64,000 bases of DNA from the NCBI GenBank assembly GCA_027627225.1, contig CM051034.1:43529548-43593547 (forward strand), given 5' to 3'. The notes beneath the pieces were generated by a model that worked only from the letters and a program-made list of their open reading frames with translations, was not told the origin of the DNA and did no database searches. How positions within the stretch are numbered: the stretch's first letter is position 1; the number at the start of each line of letters is the position of its first letter. A program made the translations under genes and the position numbers. This stretch comes from Congeria kusceri (lineage: Eukaryota; Mollusca; Bivalvia; Myida; Dreissenidae). Positions 47,374 through 61,440 of the stretch are shown in pieces.

Positions 47374-49100
47374 CGCTGTCGGGTTGGAGTTCTATACAAT
47401 ACAATAACACTTAGGCGGCTACGGAAATATTTGGTATCGGGCTCGTTAGATCAACTAATCTACCAAATATGTGCCGAACTATAATAGCACAACTTTCATG
47501 CAGATCCTATGTGAGAAACGATCGTAGACAGACTGCCGCTTGCAATGGCAGTTCTAACTAATAAAGAGGTATTCGTTTTCGCAGTTGGTGTTGAAGGTGT
47601 TTATAAAAAGGCAGAGAAAACAGACAAAACGGACCTCGTGCTGCTTGACGACAAATAAACATGGCCATTCCTGTATAATATTGAACATGTGTGTATACTT
47701 AAACCACAAACAAGTTATGTTGGAGTTATGCGCATCAACGACACATCGTTGCTAGTTTATAGACACTGGTTGTTTTGAATGAATTTGTAGAACATTGTGT
47801 TTACGATGACTAAATCGTTTATAAGGGATTACAACATTTCTTTCATCTATACTACAACCACTTGTTTACGTTTCCGTAACTTCGATCATATTTGCAGAGA
47901 AATGATTTTTGTCCTGCGACGATAAACTAATTTCTGCACGTATAGGTCGGTCGGTAGGTATATGTTTATTAATGTGACATGTGTATAATTTATATAATAT
48001 AGACTCAATATAGAGATTCTAATAATAAAACACACGGCCCAAAGTGCCTATATGTCACCTTAACACAGGCCGTACTTAAGGCTTATAAAGTTCACAGTAT
48101 AAATAATAAGGTGTTATACAAGATGATGCATTACATATCGCGTTGTATAACCCAATAGGTGCACAATCGATTCATGTAAGCACATGTATAAATACATCAT
48201 ACGAACAAAATAATGTAGAAGTAGAAAGTAATGGGTTATTAGAGTAATAGTGATCTCTTAGGCATAAATGCCATAAGGCTGGTAGGTTTTCGGATGCCTG
48301 AACGAAAAAAAACAAAAACAATTTTGACAATGTGAAAAAATCGAGTTTCAAAGCGTATAAAATTGGAAAATAAATAGGACTTAAAGGTGTTTTTACTAAT
48401 ATTTGTTAAACATAGCGCACAACTAGTCAATTTACACAGTTAAAATACTGTATAACAGTAGGTTCCTAATACGAACATGATGTATAACAGTTTTGCAGAT
48501 AAACATTTGCTTTAGCTTTTACCACTGCTATGAATAAGTTGTGAAAGAACGATGTTTTATCGACTTGTTGTTTGTTTTTCCCTGTCTGGTTGGTAGGTTT
48601 CAAAAAATCATGGGGACGCTAATATAGAATCAAATTTGTAAGTCCTAAACAGAAATTTACGGAAAATTCTTCATACTGAACAATCTCGCCTTTCTTCTTA
48701 AGTCAGATAGTCAAGCTGATAAAATCAATAGTACTACCCGATAGACAGTCAACTGTTCGGTACTAATCGGAAATCTTCCGAAGATTTTCGGCTGCTATCG
48801 ATTTTATCTGATGATCGATACTGCCTTATCTAAGATTCAATCTGTAATACATTTTACGCTTTCATACACTCAACAATTTAATCTGTCTGTCCTGTTAGCG
48901 CAGTGTTTTTGCAAGAGATAAAGCGAGACACTTGAGCGAGCGGGCGGGCATAGTGGCGGTGTCAACTTTTAGTTTAATGCGTTTTGTTCGAAAAATTTGG
49001 TTTCTGTGGAATTTCCATGCTTCTTGTTCAATTTTATTCTCTGTTGGAAAATATTAAGGTTAACAATTATGCCATAGTCTTTAATAGTAACAACAAACTA
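47374..49100. other. Intergenic, nothing recognised
   Basis: Upstream side of the GTPase gene. No exon, ORF or clear repeat found. Confidence 0.4.
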
Positions 49101-49103
49101 CTA

Positions 49104-49113
49104 CAACAACTAC

Positions 49114-49186
<73 letters not shown>

Positions 49187-49228
49187 TACTACTACTACTA
49201 CTATTACTTCTACTACTACTACTACTAT

Positions 49229-49326
<98 letters not shown>

Positions 49327-49416
49327 TTACTACTACTACTTCTACTACTACTACTACTACTATTACTTCTACTACTACTTCTACTACTACTACTTCTACT
49401 ACTACTACTACTACTT

Positions 49417-49513
<97 letters not shown>

Positions 49514-49551
49514 AACTACAACTACAACTACTACTAAAACTACTACTACTG

Positions 49552-49583
<32 letters not shown>

Positions 49584-49586
49584 GCT

Positions 49587-49622
<36 letters not shown>

Positions 49623-49680
49623 TAATAATAATAATAAAATAATAATAATAATATTAATAATAACAATATTATTATTATCA
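49104..49680 (+). repeat. Large (ACT)n microsatellite followed by (AAT)n
   Basis: About 480 bp of ACT triplets with scattered ATT, TCT and ACA variants (49104-49583), then AAT triplets to about 49680. The long poly-Thr and poly-Ser frames on either strand are artefacts. Confidence 0.97.
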
Positions 49681-51825
49681 TCATTATTATTACTGTTGTT
49701 GTTAACTAAATTTTGTGATGCCACAAGCTTTGTTTGGCAATAAATGAGAACTAACCACGGAAAATTACGAGACATTTTTCCATTATGAAATGACATCTGT
49801 GACATATTGGGGATTGCACAAGTAAATTATTTAGTGGCCCTAATTGTCACCTTCGCCTATCCGTGGAGACCAGGTATAGAGCCCCCTTTCCGACAAGTTT
49901 GCGCACCCTTGTCAAAACATCCACACTTTGGCATTTAGGACTCAACAATATAATTTTAAAAACAATAAGGACAGCACCCATGTATAACGATTGTTATCAG
50001 CTGATTATACCACCGACCCATACAGTGCCTACATGATCCCATTTTTTTTTTAATTTTATACTTTAATTAATGTAGAAACCTAAAGTTAAATCATTTAAAG
50101 TTATACATTTTAATGGTTACATTATCAGAACTTTGTAATTTCAGTTATTCTAGCTCGTCTTGTCCTAATTTAATAAAGTTTTATTGTTACGCGTGTTAAA
50201 ACAAATGTTTATTTTTCCTTTGTTTCATTCATTACTTTCGGGCATTATGTTGACGTTTTTGTTTTTGGATCACAATATTAAGGCCTAATTTGTTATCTTT
50301 AATTAAACAAATATTGAAAGTATGTTTTCTGCTATAAATTAACATTCATACTCTGAACTATCTCAATGTTAAATATAACTCTAATGCATTGTTATAAAAA
50401 AACCAATACTCTAAATTTCATTCTGGATTTCATTATCTAAAATAAGCTAAACTGCAGATTATAAGGTCTATGATACCAAGATTCTTATCTGTGTATTACC
50501 CCCAATAAACGCCGCGGGGAATAAATACTGTTAGAACGGTACCAACTCGGTATCGTTCGACAACGCTCGTTTATTTCCGTATTGAGTCACGGAAATTAAT
50601 TTTAAACTATAGGTACCTCATTTAAGTCTACGTTCCCCCGCCTAACACTTTAATTAATTAAACAAAATTAACACCAATCGACCAAGCAATAAATGAATTG
50701 TCCAAATCCGTCTGTACTTTTCTGACTCACTAGGTGAAGTTTATTTTTTTATGCGATAAAGTTGAAAATGCACCATATTTCCGACCGAGTTTCTATTGAT
50801 TTCTATAGCAAATAGGGTTATGTTACAAAAGTGCAAATTCCCCCGCCTCAATTTTAAAATAAATCAAATAAATGGTACCATGTTAAAGAGCATATAATTC
50901 TCTTTTCAAATCCGTCGTACTTTTCTGAGAGTAAAAAAATAAGGAAGTTACGGCAAATAATATTTAACGCCCCCTATCAAATCAATGTAATTTTTACGTG
51001 AGAAGTATCGATTTTTGCGCCGCGCTGAGAAGCGAGATTGTTGCACATAGTCTTACATTGCATAAAGCATGTCAGTTTTGCGTCGTCCGAAGTGTCAACT
51101 GACACCGTATATTAAAATCATATTTCCACATTCTTGTTCAAGCTTTTTGCAGATGAGGAAGGAACTTATTAAATTTGTAAATAGTGGACAAAAATATGGG
51201 ATGCACAGAGTGTAGTTAAAAATGTAAAACAATCAATACACGGTGTACATAAAAGGTCTATTATTTAACGTAGAAGTACAGTTTGGCTTGTGCTTTTCTA
51301 CATAAATCTCTTCTCTCGGAACATTTTGCATACAGTTTTGCGATTTTCTCTCATTAATACATTCCTCAAAAAGCAAAATATCACCTAAACATCTGTGGCG
51401 TTCTGCATTACGATAGTTTCTGTATTTAGTGTAATTGTCGATATGTATATTTATTGGCGGTTTACCTCCGTTTTTTTTTTTAATTTAGTTATTCAATTAA
51501 AATTTGCTTATTACATTATTTTGAGTTCTTTCAACGGCAAATTCGTATGATTTGAACAGTTTTTCTTTAAATCAGCACACGTTATGGCAGCATTACTGGA
51601 CTTGAACACTTTCAGTATATGGCGGAACGGTGGACGTGTGGTTGACTCCGCATTCTAGGGCTAAAAGGTTTGAGCCCTCACAACAGTCTCACCCAGTTAC
51701 CTGTAACGTTTTTACAAAACATTACTTATTCTTAAAAATAAATCGGACTAACAGTATTAGCAATATAAAGCGTGAGTACATACGGCAATGAAATGACATC
51801 GAAATTATGACCTCATAATTAAATC
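49681..51825. other. Intergenic, possible tRNA-like segment
   Basis: At about 51620-51685 GTGGACGTGTGGTTGACT and AGGTTTGAGCCC resemble degenerate A and B boxes, perhaps an old SINE. No gene is recognised. Confidence 0.35.
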
Positions 51826-51916
51826 GACGGCGTGACGTTGTGACGTCGCTCACAGTGCTACTAGCAACAGCCGTTCACGACAGCAATTAGCATTTATTTT
51901 CGATTTTAAATGAAAA
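51826..51916 (+). promoter_or_regulatory. Putative promoter of the coiled-coil gene
   Basis: Directly upstream of the first coding exon are a CRE-like TGACGTCG (about 51841) and ACTAGCAAC, which resembles an RFX X-box half. These are single motif matches read by eye, with no conservation evidence. Confidence 0.25.
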
Positions 51917-54900
51917 ATGAGTATTAATTCAAGAAATATCGATGGGTAAGAATAAAATCATATAAACTGTTTAATATCTATACAGCCATACCATACAATA
52001 CGAAAGTGTATCCAGGCCAATTTTTATTTATTTTCTACTTATTTATGTGTTTTTTTGTTTGTTTGTTAAATTACTTATTTATAATTTGATTAATATATAT
52101 ACCTGCCTGTTTATTTATGTCGATTTATTTACCGCGATGTTTATATTCAAAACATACATATAACATTCTGACGTTAACACACAATATAATGTGTGCAATT
52201 TACAATATTTATTTTCCAGTCGGCAATCGCATCATGGCGACATATTTTGCCAAGCCCACGGTGACAGTCTGCACGTTACTTCCGGTGATTCGACGCAACG
52301 AAGCGGTGCCGGGGAAGGAGACACCAACAAAGATGGCGACGGTATGCATACAATTGAGTATATTTTTAAAGAACATTACAATAAATTTTAAGTTAGATAC
52401 AAATACTATACACGATGTAATAGCCATCTTTCTATGATATAGTTAAGAACTAATTTTCGATCTATTGTAGTTTTTCGGCCAATTAAGAACGATTTGCGTA
52501 GGAAGTTAACCACGAGGTCCGTTAGCCCGAGTTGTTTAATAGCCACGGATCAGAACGACAAAGAGTAGTTTATTTGCCGATTAACAACGATAACGCTAAA
52601 CTAATTTCGATTCGAACATGATTTGATATATATTTTTGGAATTTTAATTGGAACTACATTTTATTACGTTCAGCTCAGAATCGGGACTACTTTTTGCGTT
52701 GTTTATTGGGTATTTTAACAGCGATAATTTTGTTCTTTGTCTATAGAAAAATGAACGTTTCAACACTTCGCACCTTGAGCTGATAAGCTTTTGATATAAA
52801 TTATCAACATAAAACAATGTATATTTCTGCAAGATTTCAGTCAAATCAATCTAGTTATTGTACGCAAATTAACAGTTACTCTTATATACATGCATTTAAA
52901 ATAACAAACATTTAAAAATATGACTTATTAAGATATCTTACAGATCTCCAGTGGCTCTATTTCTCCATTTTCCTTAGCCATCTTTTTGGGGTATTGTGCA
53001 AACAGCAATTCGCAAATTACATGCAAACTATCTCCCAACTACCAAAACTAAATGGACCGCGTATAATTAACACAGGTTAAAGCTTCGGTCACACTGTCAC
53101 GATTCTGGCTACGATTGCCAACGATATACAAAATCTTGGTGATTCGTGGTTAATCGTGAACACATACGTACTGGCATCTGTGTGAATCTTGAAGATTCTT
53201 GGTTGATCCTTATCGATCGGGAAGCGCTACGACAGTTTTGAACATGTTCAAAACATTCGTGGCTTAGCGAAGCGCCGCCACGATTTTTCCAACGCGTAGG
53301 ACAATCCTAGAGCCATCGTATCTCAATCTGGCTTATTCTTACAGCCATCGTAGACGCATTCGTGGCATTTCGAGCTTTGTTGTGGTTAATCGTGACTTAT
53401 TTTATGACATATATATTACACGACTGTACTACGTTAAGGTACGTTTTGCTACGTATATGGAACGGATTTCTGCGCTTGCCAGTTACGATTCAAATAGAAT
53501 CTTTAGCGGCAACTATCAAGACTACTCACGAATATACACGATCAACCTCGACAACTCGACGATTGAGTCGCGTTGCCTGTACGGTTTATGGCGATGTTAC
53601 TACGCACTCACTACGTTTGCCTCCGTTGGTGCCACGATTTTGCACGCGGTATCGTGATGTCCAAATCGCCTTGACGCGTTGTGAAGCTTGAAAATTATTG
53701 GCTGGTCGTAGATTTATCGTGATGAATCTTTTTTAATCCTACTACAATCTTACGAGAAACGTTAACAATCGTCTGGTACCGTAGCGTATACCTGACGCGA
53801 GCGTATTACAACCGCATCAGGTCGTATCATATCTTTGGTGAAACCGTGGTGAATCGGCTGCGGTAACCTACAAGTGTCGTTGATATTCGTATTCTCGTCC
53901 TACAACAACCGGAGGTATACGTAGAGAGATACAAACGGGACATTGTGCATCCCGACTAATCACGATTAACACGTCCACGATCAATCGTGGGCTATCGTAG
54001 CCAAAATCTTGACAGCGTGACCGGGGCTTAACCGAGAGTCCTAAATATTTGCATTATTATTTGTCTTTTATATTTCCAAATATCGGGGTCGTGTCTGTTT
54101 TGGTTTGCTCGGTTCAGTTTGAGGGTAAAACGTTTGTTGGTTTTAAATAATTTAATTCGTTCGTTGACCCTAATGTTCATTAAACATGCACTTAAACTGT
54201 TTGGGTTGTTCCCCTTTGATTATATGAATAATTATTTACAACAACTGATTTGAAATTTAAAATGTATTTACCCTCTACGACTTGAAACACGTGTCTGTGT
54301 TTAACGATTTGGATTATTTTATCGCACAGACCCCCTGACCTGGTCCTCTCAAACGCAGCAACTGAAGTTAGAGGAAGTGCGCATGCGCATTGCAGAACAA
54401 GCGAAATGCATGCTGAATCAGCGACAACGCCTCGAAAATAACAAACAGTAAGATGATCAGAATTAAAATAATATGGAGTGGTGGTGGGTTCTTTCATAAG
54501 CATATACATCAGCGACTGTGCGCATTTATACACTAGAGAGTCCCCCATGTCTACCAGAGCAATGTACTGTATCACAGTAGAAATGCCAAACTCAAAATGA
54601 AACTTGAAACGTATTTTCAAATACGTGTGCACGATGTAGTCCTTTAATTATCATTACCTTTGTAATAATACAACACGTATATGATTACACAGTAGAGTTT
54701 GTTATAAATAATTGAACTTTATTTAAAATACTTGTTAACACTGTTAATGAAAAACACTTGAAAAGTTCAATAATAAAAAAATATAACCATTATTAAAAAA
54801 AAAGAAAGATCCAATGCTGTATGCTAAATTAATAGTCGTTGTTTTTTAATCGATACCGCATTTTTCTTGGTGATCCTTAATTTTACATCATTAAAATAGA

Positions 54901-56142
54901 TATACATTTAATAAACATGTTTTGCTTTAAAGATTCTACGAGCACTTATACAAGATGTATGTGAACGAAGCGAATGAATTGGCAGACAAAGAAGCAGAAA
55001 TAGAGAAACTGAAAAAGGAGATAGAAGAATTCCAGAGAGAGGCAAGCGAACTGAGAATCATTAACAGAAACGTGAAATACCGAGAAGCCATAGAAGAGCA
55101 GAATTTCCAGGACACCACTAAATACTTACGCCGTTTTGAGAGCCAGTTGAAAAGAACCCAGATGCTTACAGCCAAGTACGAAGGTATTGACGACACTGAT
55201 TTTCGAGCGTACAGAAAAGAGAAAGAACTGCTCAAGAACGAACAGGAACGAGCCGAAAAGTTACAAAAGCGCCGAGACAAGCACAAACAGGATCTCGAGT
55301 TTGTCAACGAGTATTTGAAGACCTACTTTGAAGAGAATGGCATGGTCAGCGGTGGTGAAGACTTATTGCCATCCGATGTGCTAAAGAAAGTGTTGCTGGA
55401 AAGCACACCCACTGAAACCTCACATCCTGTTTTCGACGACAATGATGATGATGACGACATAGTGTTTTCCGCACGCAAAGCACTTTCAGATGCTTCAGCC
55501 GGAGCTACATGGGACAGCGCTCCGAAGGGAAACCCAATAATACCACCTATATTACCATTCAAAGCTTCAGAAAATAACGGCGGGGACAACGGTTGCGTTG
55601 GAAACGAGACGCCAGAAAAACCGGTATGCACATTGCCGCCTATAAATATAGCTCCTGAAAATGAAACAGGCATGAAACACATAAACGCTTCGAAAACTCA
55701 GCAAGTGCGATTATTGGACCGAACTCGTGAATCAAAGGACCGCATCACCCCAAATCCCAAATATCCAACACGTGCTATGACACCAAAACCTGCACGTAGA
55801 CCAGATCTTAGAGCACCTGTCGTTAAAGCTGACGTCGCTGCAAAGCTTGCATCCAAACCGCGCTCCGGGGCCACAAATGCGAAGGATAAATCTGTTACAC
55901 TACCCGAGATTACGTCACGCAATAACGTGCGCCCAACAAAAAGCGACATTTCTACTGATGTGAATGAACGTGGAAAAAAGGAACGTGTGCAGCTTCCCTT
56001 GGTGGACAGTGTGCAGACATCACGTGACCGACCCCGATCCAAATATTCCTTATCCAGCTCCACGCAAGCACCTGCACCACCCAGGACTCCAAAGCAAGAG
56101 CAGAAACGTTTTGTGCGGAAATATACAAACAATGCCAGTTGA
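51917..56142 (+). CDS. Coiled-coil protein of unknown function, four exons
   Basis: The exons are 51917-51945, 52220-52341, 54330-54447 and 54933-56142. All have AG/GT borders and matching phases (2, 1, 2), and the total is 1,479 nt, 492 aa. The first exon codes only MSINSRNIDG. About residues 52-200 are strongly helical and charged (QQLKLEEVRMRIAEQAK; NELADKEAEIEKLKKEIEEF; EKELLKNEQERAEKLQKRRD). An acidic run DDNDDDDD follows near 258, then a Pro/Ser/Arg-rich, probably disordered tail. There are no membrane segments. I chose the 51917 start because an ATG in exon 2 (52233) is out of frame with the exon 3 coil. A cytoskeletal or ciliary role would suit a coiled coil with a basic tail, but nothing seen proves it. 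Intron 2 holds a 955-bp TIR element. Confidence 0.8.
53077..54031. mobile_element. TIR element with word-repetitive interior, 955 bp
   Basis: TTAAAGCTTCGGTCACACTG, then TCACGATTCTGGCTACGAT, at the left is inverted at the right as ATCGTAGCCAAAATCTTGAC, then AGCGTGACCGGGGCTTAA. The interior is dominated by permuted words such as ATTCGTGG, AATCGTG and CTACGA in both orientations. There is no transposase. It is organised like the element at 8288-9766 but unrelated in sequence. Confidence 0.78.
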
Positions 56143-57064
56143 AATTTATATATACCATAAGTGTTGATGTTTTAAATATAAACTATCAAAATTGCGTTTG
56201 TGTTTATTTTTATTTATTAATTATTGTCTCTTGAACAGAGTTTCAAATCATACTTGATGATATACGTGATTGTAACACCAAGTACCTGAGTAAACACATC
56301 GGTATATATCTATGGTTGAACGTGAAACTATTGTATCTGATATAGAATTGTTTACGACCTCCAACCCTTGCTATATGTATATATTCATGTACATGTATTG
56401 TCGAAGACCGTAGTTTTACATGTTGTCGAATTACAGATGATGTCAATGTTGCGTTCACGTGACCGGTGTTTACACAATAATCACGGGGAGAATTTCATAG
56501 ATAGTCTATGTACTACCTCATATTTTCAGAAACGCAATACACAAAATGATGCTATCATGAAAATAACACTTCTACATCATTATTTACCTACTTGTACGAC
56601 GCATGCAAAATTTGAGCTCGATCCGCTAAGTAGAAATGCTTCAAAAACGCATTGGAGTATGACACATGATACGCCATCTGGCTTGCGTTTTCAGTACTTG
56701 GATAGTATGGCAAGCGTGAGCTACATTCGTACCTGAATCATATAAACCAGTCAAATTACCATCTCATTTACACGTATTTTAATGCAATGGACATGAATAA
56801 TGTATAAAATGTTTGCATATAACATTATTCCATGTGCTGTGCGATGAAAATGGCGAGCTTCCGTACTTTAAAAAAAAAAATTTTAACCCGAAAAACCAGG
56901 TTTCGGTTTAATAATCGTAGCAAACGTATCAAATATGATATTAATCGCATTTTTCCCGTGAAGTATAATAAACTCAATAAAAAACACAGTTACATGGTGA
57001 TTTTATGTAACAGTGGACCCTATGGAGCCGGTCCCTGGTTTACTAGGCTTAAAGTTTCGATACC
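56143..57064. other. Downstream of the coiled-coil gene, nothing recognised
   Basis: A possible poly(A) signal region follows the stop. The open frame at 56368-56736 shows no family motif or splice context. Confidence 0.4.
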
Positions 57065-57490
57065 ATGCAGTAATTACGATTCCCTCAGGGTCCCATTTTA
57101 AAACGGTAAACTTACCAAGCATTTTTCTAGGCTTAACTTTATTTCAGATTATGCAAGCTTGATATCAATTTAAAGATGAATTTGTCCTCTTCCTACAATT
57201 GCAATGAAAAACATATGTCATGTTATTTCTAAGAAAATGCATTTCACCTGAATGCAGCACCGGTATAAACAGGGTTTCGGCAGTCATATTTCGACAAAAG
57301 CCCCATGCCACAGTAAACACACCCAAAAATATCACCGTTTAAGTTAACCTCAAATAGAACGACCAAAATGTTCCATACACACATGGGATATAAGAAATAA
57401 CCACAAAAGGCATGTCTTCGCTTTTATACCAGAAGAGAAAGGGAACTCTTTAGTAATAGGCACTACTTTTCGAAAGGACCACGGAGGTAT
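57065..57490 (-). repeat. Dispersed repeat, copy 2 (inverse of 10535-10950)
   Basis: Reverse-complement match to 10535-10950 along about 400 bp, with small indels. No ORF. Confidence 0.7.
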
Positions 57491-57910
57491 ACAAACTGAT
57501 CTACTGGTATCTTACCTATATAGATTTTAACCGGTGAGATTACAGCTTTACGGGCGTATTTGTAAAATAGCGAAATCAACAACAATTCATTTTCAAAACT
57601 AAATATCGTTAATCTGTAGGTTGTCACATTAATCGAATCATTCGAGTGTCGACACGAGGCAGCAACAAACTCAATATATAGCAATGATATTCGCTTTGAT
57701 TGATTTGGACTTGTGCTTGTATTTTATTTTCTAGTTTAAGTTTGGGCACGCTTGCAAAACAATCCTTGTAACGATTTAATGGAAAGGAATATGTACTGTT
57801 TTACCAGTCAGTACTTACTTACCCATATAAATACGAAGAACAATCTGTGCAAATTTATTGTGCCATGCTACCAAATCATTCACCTGTGTATTTACGCTCA
57901 TGACATTCTG

Positions 57911-58352
57911 TTAAAGAGGGACTGTACGATTTTGTAAGAAAATCAAAAAGAAATCAAAACGTAAAACCATCCATTTATTATAAGGAAGTCAGTATGTTTT
58001 TAGAAAAAAATGTTATGATGGACTTATGTTGAGAAATGCGTTTTAACAAAGCAAGTAAAAACGAAAAAATTTTTGCATGTAAAAATAAATGACACGTATA
58101 TACGCGGTCTCATCGAGTCATACCAAATGTTGGCGCTTGTGCAGTTTTTATTTTTCTATTAAAAACCAAATGTGGCCGTTAAAATAGGTCAAACGGGTCT
58201 GTAACGGGTCGAAAGGAATTTTTGTGTATCGTTTGATAAATAAAATAGTTTTTGTTGATGTTGACATTTTGTATGTTATATAAAACGATTATGTAAAGTG
58301 GGTAACGAAAGATTCCAAAAAAAGCAATAAAATCAGACAGTCCCTCTTTAAA
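57911..58352. mobile_element. MITE with TTAAAGAGGGACTGT inverted ends
   Basis: TTAAAGAGGGACTGTACGAT at the left and ATCAGACAGTCCCTCTTTAA at the right are inverted. The length is 442 bp, non-coding. A partial end (AGTCCCTCTAAAG) recurs at about 58551-58562. Confidence 0.82.
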
Positions 58353-60790
58353 CTACTTAATACATTTATTTCATTCTATGTAACCTAGTCATTAAACAAG
58401 AAATTGCCAATAATGGCCAATTGTGTCATTATTTATTTTCTTTCCATATGCGTAATCACTTCCTCACAACATAATAGCATTTACCATCTCTTAACTGAAT
58501 TTTAGATTTGTATCCGATATTGGCCCTTTAAAACCCTTGTTGTAGGTATAGTCCCTCTAAAGACTGTAAGGCAACGTACATGTTACCATTCTTGTATTGT
58601 GCGAGAAATGTTTGTTTGTAAGGGCGTAGTTAAAATCCATTTAGCCACACCCTTGCAAACAAACACCTGCAGAATTCCATATAATTTTTGTGTATAGGGT
58701 AAATGTACTTTCAAACGGGAATTTCTGGTTCGCTCAGTTCAAAACGATTGGGGATTTAATTAAATGTACTTTCAGTCGGAAAGTAATCTTGGAAGGTCCA
58801 AATTTGTTACCTTAAAAGTGCGGTCGAAGGTAAGAAATTAAGGTTAGATAATTTAGTGGATATTTCAATAATATAATAAACATGTTTTATATACGAAGTA
58901 TATATTCGTCCACACCTTAAACAGTTATGGATCTGACTTTCATTTCCATTTTTGCAAAGATTTGAAATTCAAGTCCAAATATACAGCCTTGAGATTTTCT
59001 GAGCGTAAATTACGCATGCACGCGCCTCATCTGGTCGTTTGTAGCTATAAAGAGATAATTGTCGTTGAATTCATAACTCAGTTACGAAATTAAACAGCAA
59101 ATATATTAGCAAACTATAAAACTATTGTACGGCTATATTAAAGGTCACTGTCGAGATGTTCTCTCTTGCAAATTGTCGGTGAATGCGGGGCTTTTTAAAA
59201 ACATGCATGTGCGTATATTAAAGCTTAACTATATTTTGAAAACGTATGTATTTTATGGAAATAGTTTGTTTTAATCATATTTAATACCCACTTAATATAC
59301 AATAAATGGTCTTTTTGTTTGAAAATGTGTGTAATGTTTTGTATTTGACAAGCTGGTGGTAAATTACAAAAATAGCAGTGAGATACCCATGAACAAGTCA
59401 ATTGTTCTAAGCGTATACAAAGAATATTATATAATTGCTCAAAATATATTTTATTTTGTTTGCTCTTGATTTTAAGGCACACACAAATTTTCAAACACTT
59501 AGCAGTAACCAAATATGTCTAATTTACACGCGCAGGAAGTATCTCGTGAATAAGTCAAGGAAAATAAAACATTTTTCGCTGTTGCAATCGTAAGCGTCAA
59601 TGCAAATGTGATTGTGTTGTTGGCATGTGTATTGCTTAATATGTCTATTATAATCATTAATCGTGATACAGGTATTCTGACTGTTTGAATGCTCCAATGT
59701 TTTTTCTGTTACATGTTGAAATTTTATATTTAAAAAAAACAGATTGTTTTCGACAATTAATGTCCTTGAATGCAGTGCATTTTATTCCGCGTTCACTGTA
59801 CGTTTTGATTTGAATCAAGTTTGTGTTTTGATTAATTTGTTTCGGCAGACATGCTTATGTCGAGGTTAAATTACTTTTGTTGTTTGATGTGCCAGGGACA
59901 TGTGTCTGCAATTTATTTTAAATATAAGGGGAATATGATTGTGTTATAAGAGAGGCCATAGCGAGTAGAGCAAATTAACAATTTGAATCATAAAATGTAT
60001 ATTTACTTAATGTTTGCAGAAAGCACATGGTTGTTTGATAATTTAACTAAGTTAAATGTGTTATACGATAAACCAATGCCAAAGTTTCAACAGGTGGTCG
60101 TCAGGGTTATATCGAGTATATTGAATTAAAAAAAAAAATTGTGGTAATTGTGACATCAGTAATCAGAGAGTTCTTTTGATAAGTGGGGCCCAGGTTAGTT
60201 GCAGCTTATTTCAAGTTTGTACTCTCATTTCACGAATGCCACCCGAAAGTGCAGATTTAAAAAAACGTCTTTTGTTTCTAGGCATAATTCATGTCTCACA
60301 TCTACTATATCAATTCATTAATTCACAGTTGCAATGCTTGTGGCGCAATGTTTGTACTTTTCATATTATATACTTTGACATATTATTCAATTTAGAAGCA
60401 AACATCGAGTTTAATTAATGTGCATTTAAAGGGGCGTATCGACGTAAAGTTCATTTGCAGATACTTAATATTGAAACATTGTTAAATACTATGTCCAGGT
60501 TTCTATATACATTTGACAAACATATATTTTTAATCATATAAAAAGTGGTTATCGATGACACTTTGCGGGCGGGAAAAATTAGCAGTTGTAGTAAAATCGA
60601 TATGAATGAAATGCACATGAAGCACCGTTTCGCGCATGCGCGCCATTGATCAATGGTGCATAGCGTAGAGAAGTTTTAATGAAGTGCGCAATTTTGTTTG
60701 CGTGAGTTCAAATCCTACTGGAACCGTGTATCCCAAACAGTCTAGCTCGACTATTCGAAGTATAGGTAAGCTTTCCTACTCGTCCCTGCG
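58353..60790. other. Intergenic, hairpin and possible SINE head
   Basis: A hairpin at about 58609-58671 pairs TGTTTGTTTGTAAGGGCGTA with the inverse CACCCTTGCAAACAAACA. GAGTTCAAATCC near 60706 resembles a B box and leads into the repeat that follows. No gene is seen. Confidence 0.45.
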
Positions 60791-61440
60791 TCGGCGTCCA
60801 AGTCTGAACTTGGTTAAAGTGTATATTCAAAAGTATTGCAACTACATGAGTTAATTAGGATACATGAAACTTAGAGTATACTTTGCCAACAATTCTAGCG
60901 TCAGGTGCAACATTCCACATAACTCTGCTTTGTATTTTGACACAGTTATGTCCCTTTTTACATAGAGTTTTGGATTAAAGTTTTTATTCAAAGTCGAGTA
61001 ACTTCAAAACGTGATAAGTAATGCGCTTGAAAATTGGAATATAACATTTGTCATCAACTCCAGCATCAGAAGCAATAATGTCCATAAGTGTTTTGTATTT
61101 TGACAGAATTATACCACTGTTCATATCGATTTTCAGGTTAAGGTTTTTAATCAGAAGTCTTATTAGTTCAAAACTATATACTTTATTAACTTGAAACTTG
61201 GGTTATACCTTTGTCCTCAACTCCAACATCAGGTGCAATACTAGTAATCCACATAACTCTGCTTTGTCTTTTGACATAGTTATACCCATATTCACTTAGA
61301 GTTACAACTTGAAGTTTCGTTTCAATAGTCCTATAATTTCAAAAATACTTAAAATATTCACTTAAAATTGGAATACAAAATTTCAAAAAATACTGCATTA
61401 CATACATCAATGCTCATAACTCTGTTTTTGTATGTTCACT
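60791..61440 (+). repeat. Degenerate tandem repeat, about 165-bp period
   Basis: The cluster 'taactctgctttgt..ttttgacAtagttat' recurs near 60917, 61085 and 61255, each followed by a 'ttaaagtttttattcaa'-type phrase and 'acttgaaa..tggaata'. Copies are diverged. This style of repeat is common in bivalve genomes as far as I know. Confidence 0.6.

Noticed and set aside
48984..49805. Long poly-Thr and poly-Ser open frames
   Set aside because: They are translations of the (ACT)n and (AAT)n tract.
52233..52341. MATYFAKP start for the coiled-coil protein
   Set aside because: This frame runs into a stop when joined to the next exon; the other frame continues the coil.
54192..54632. 146-aa minus-strand frame
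   Set aside because: It overlaps exon 3 of the coiled-coil gene on the other strand and has no recognisable feature.
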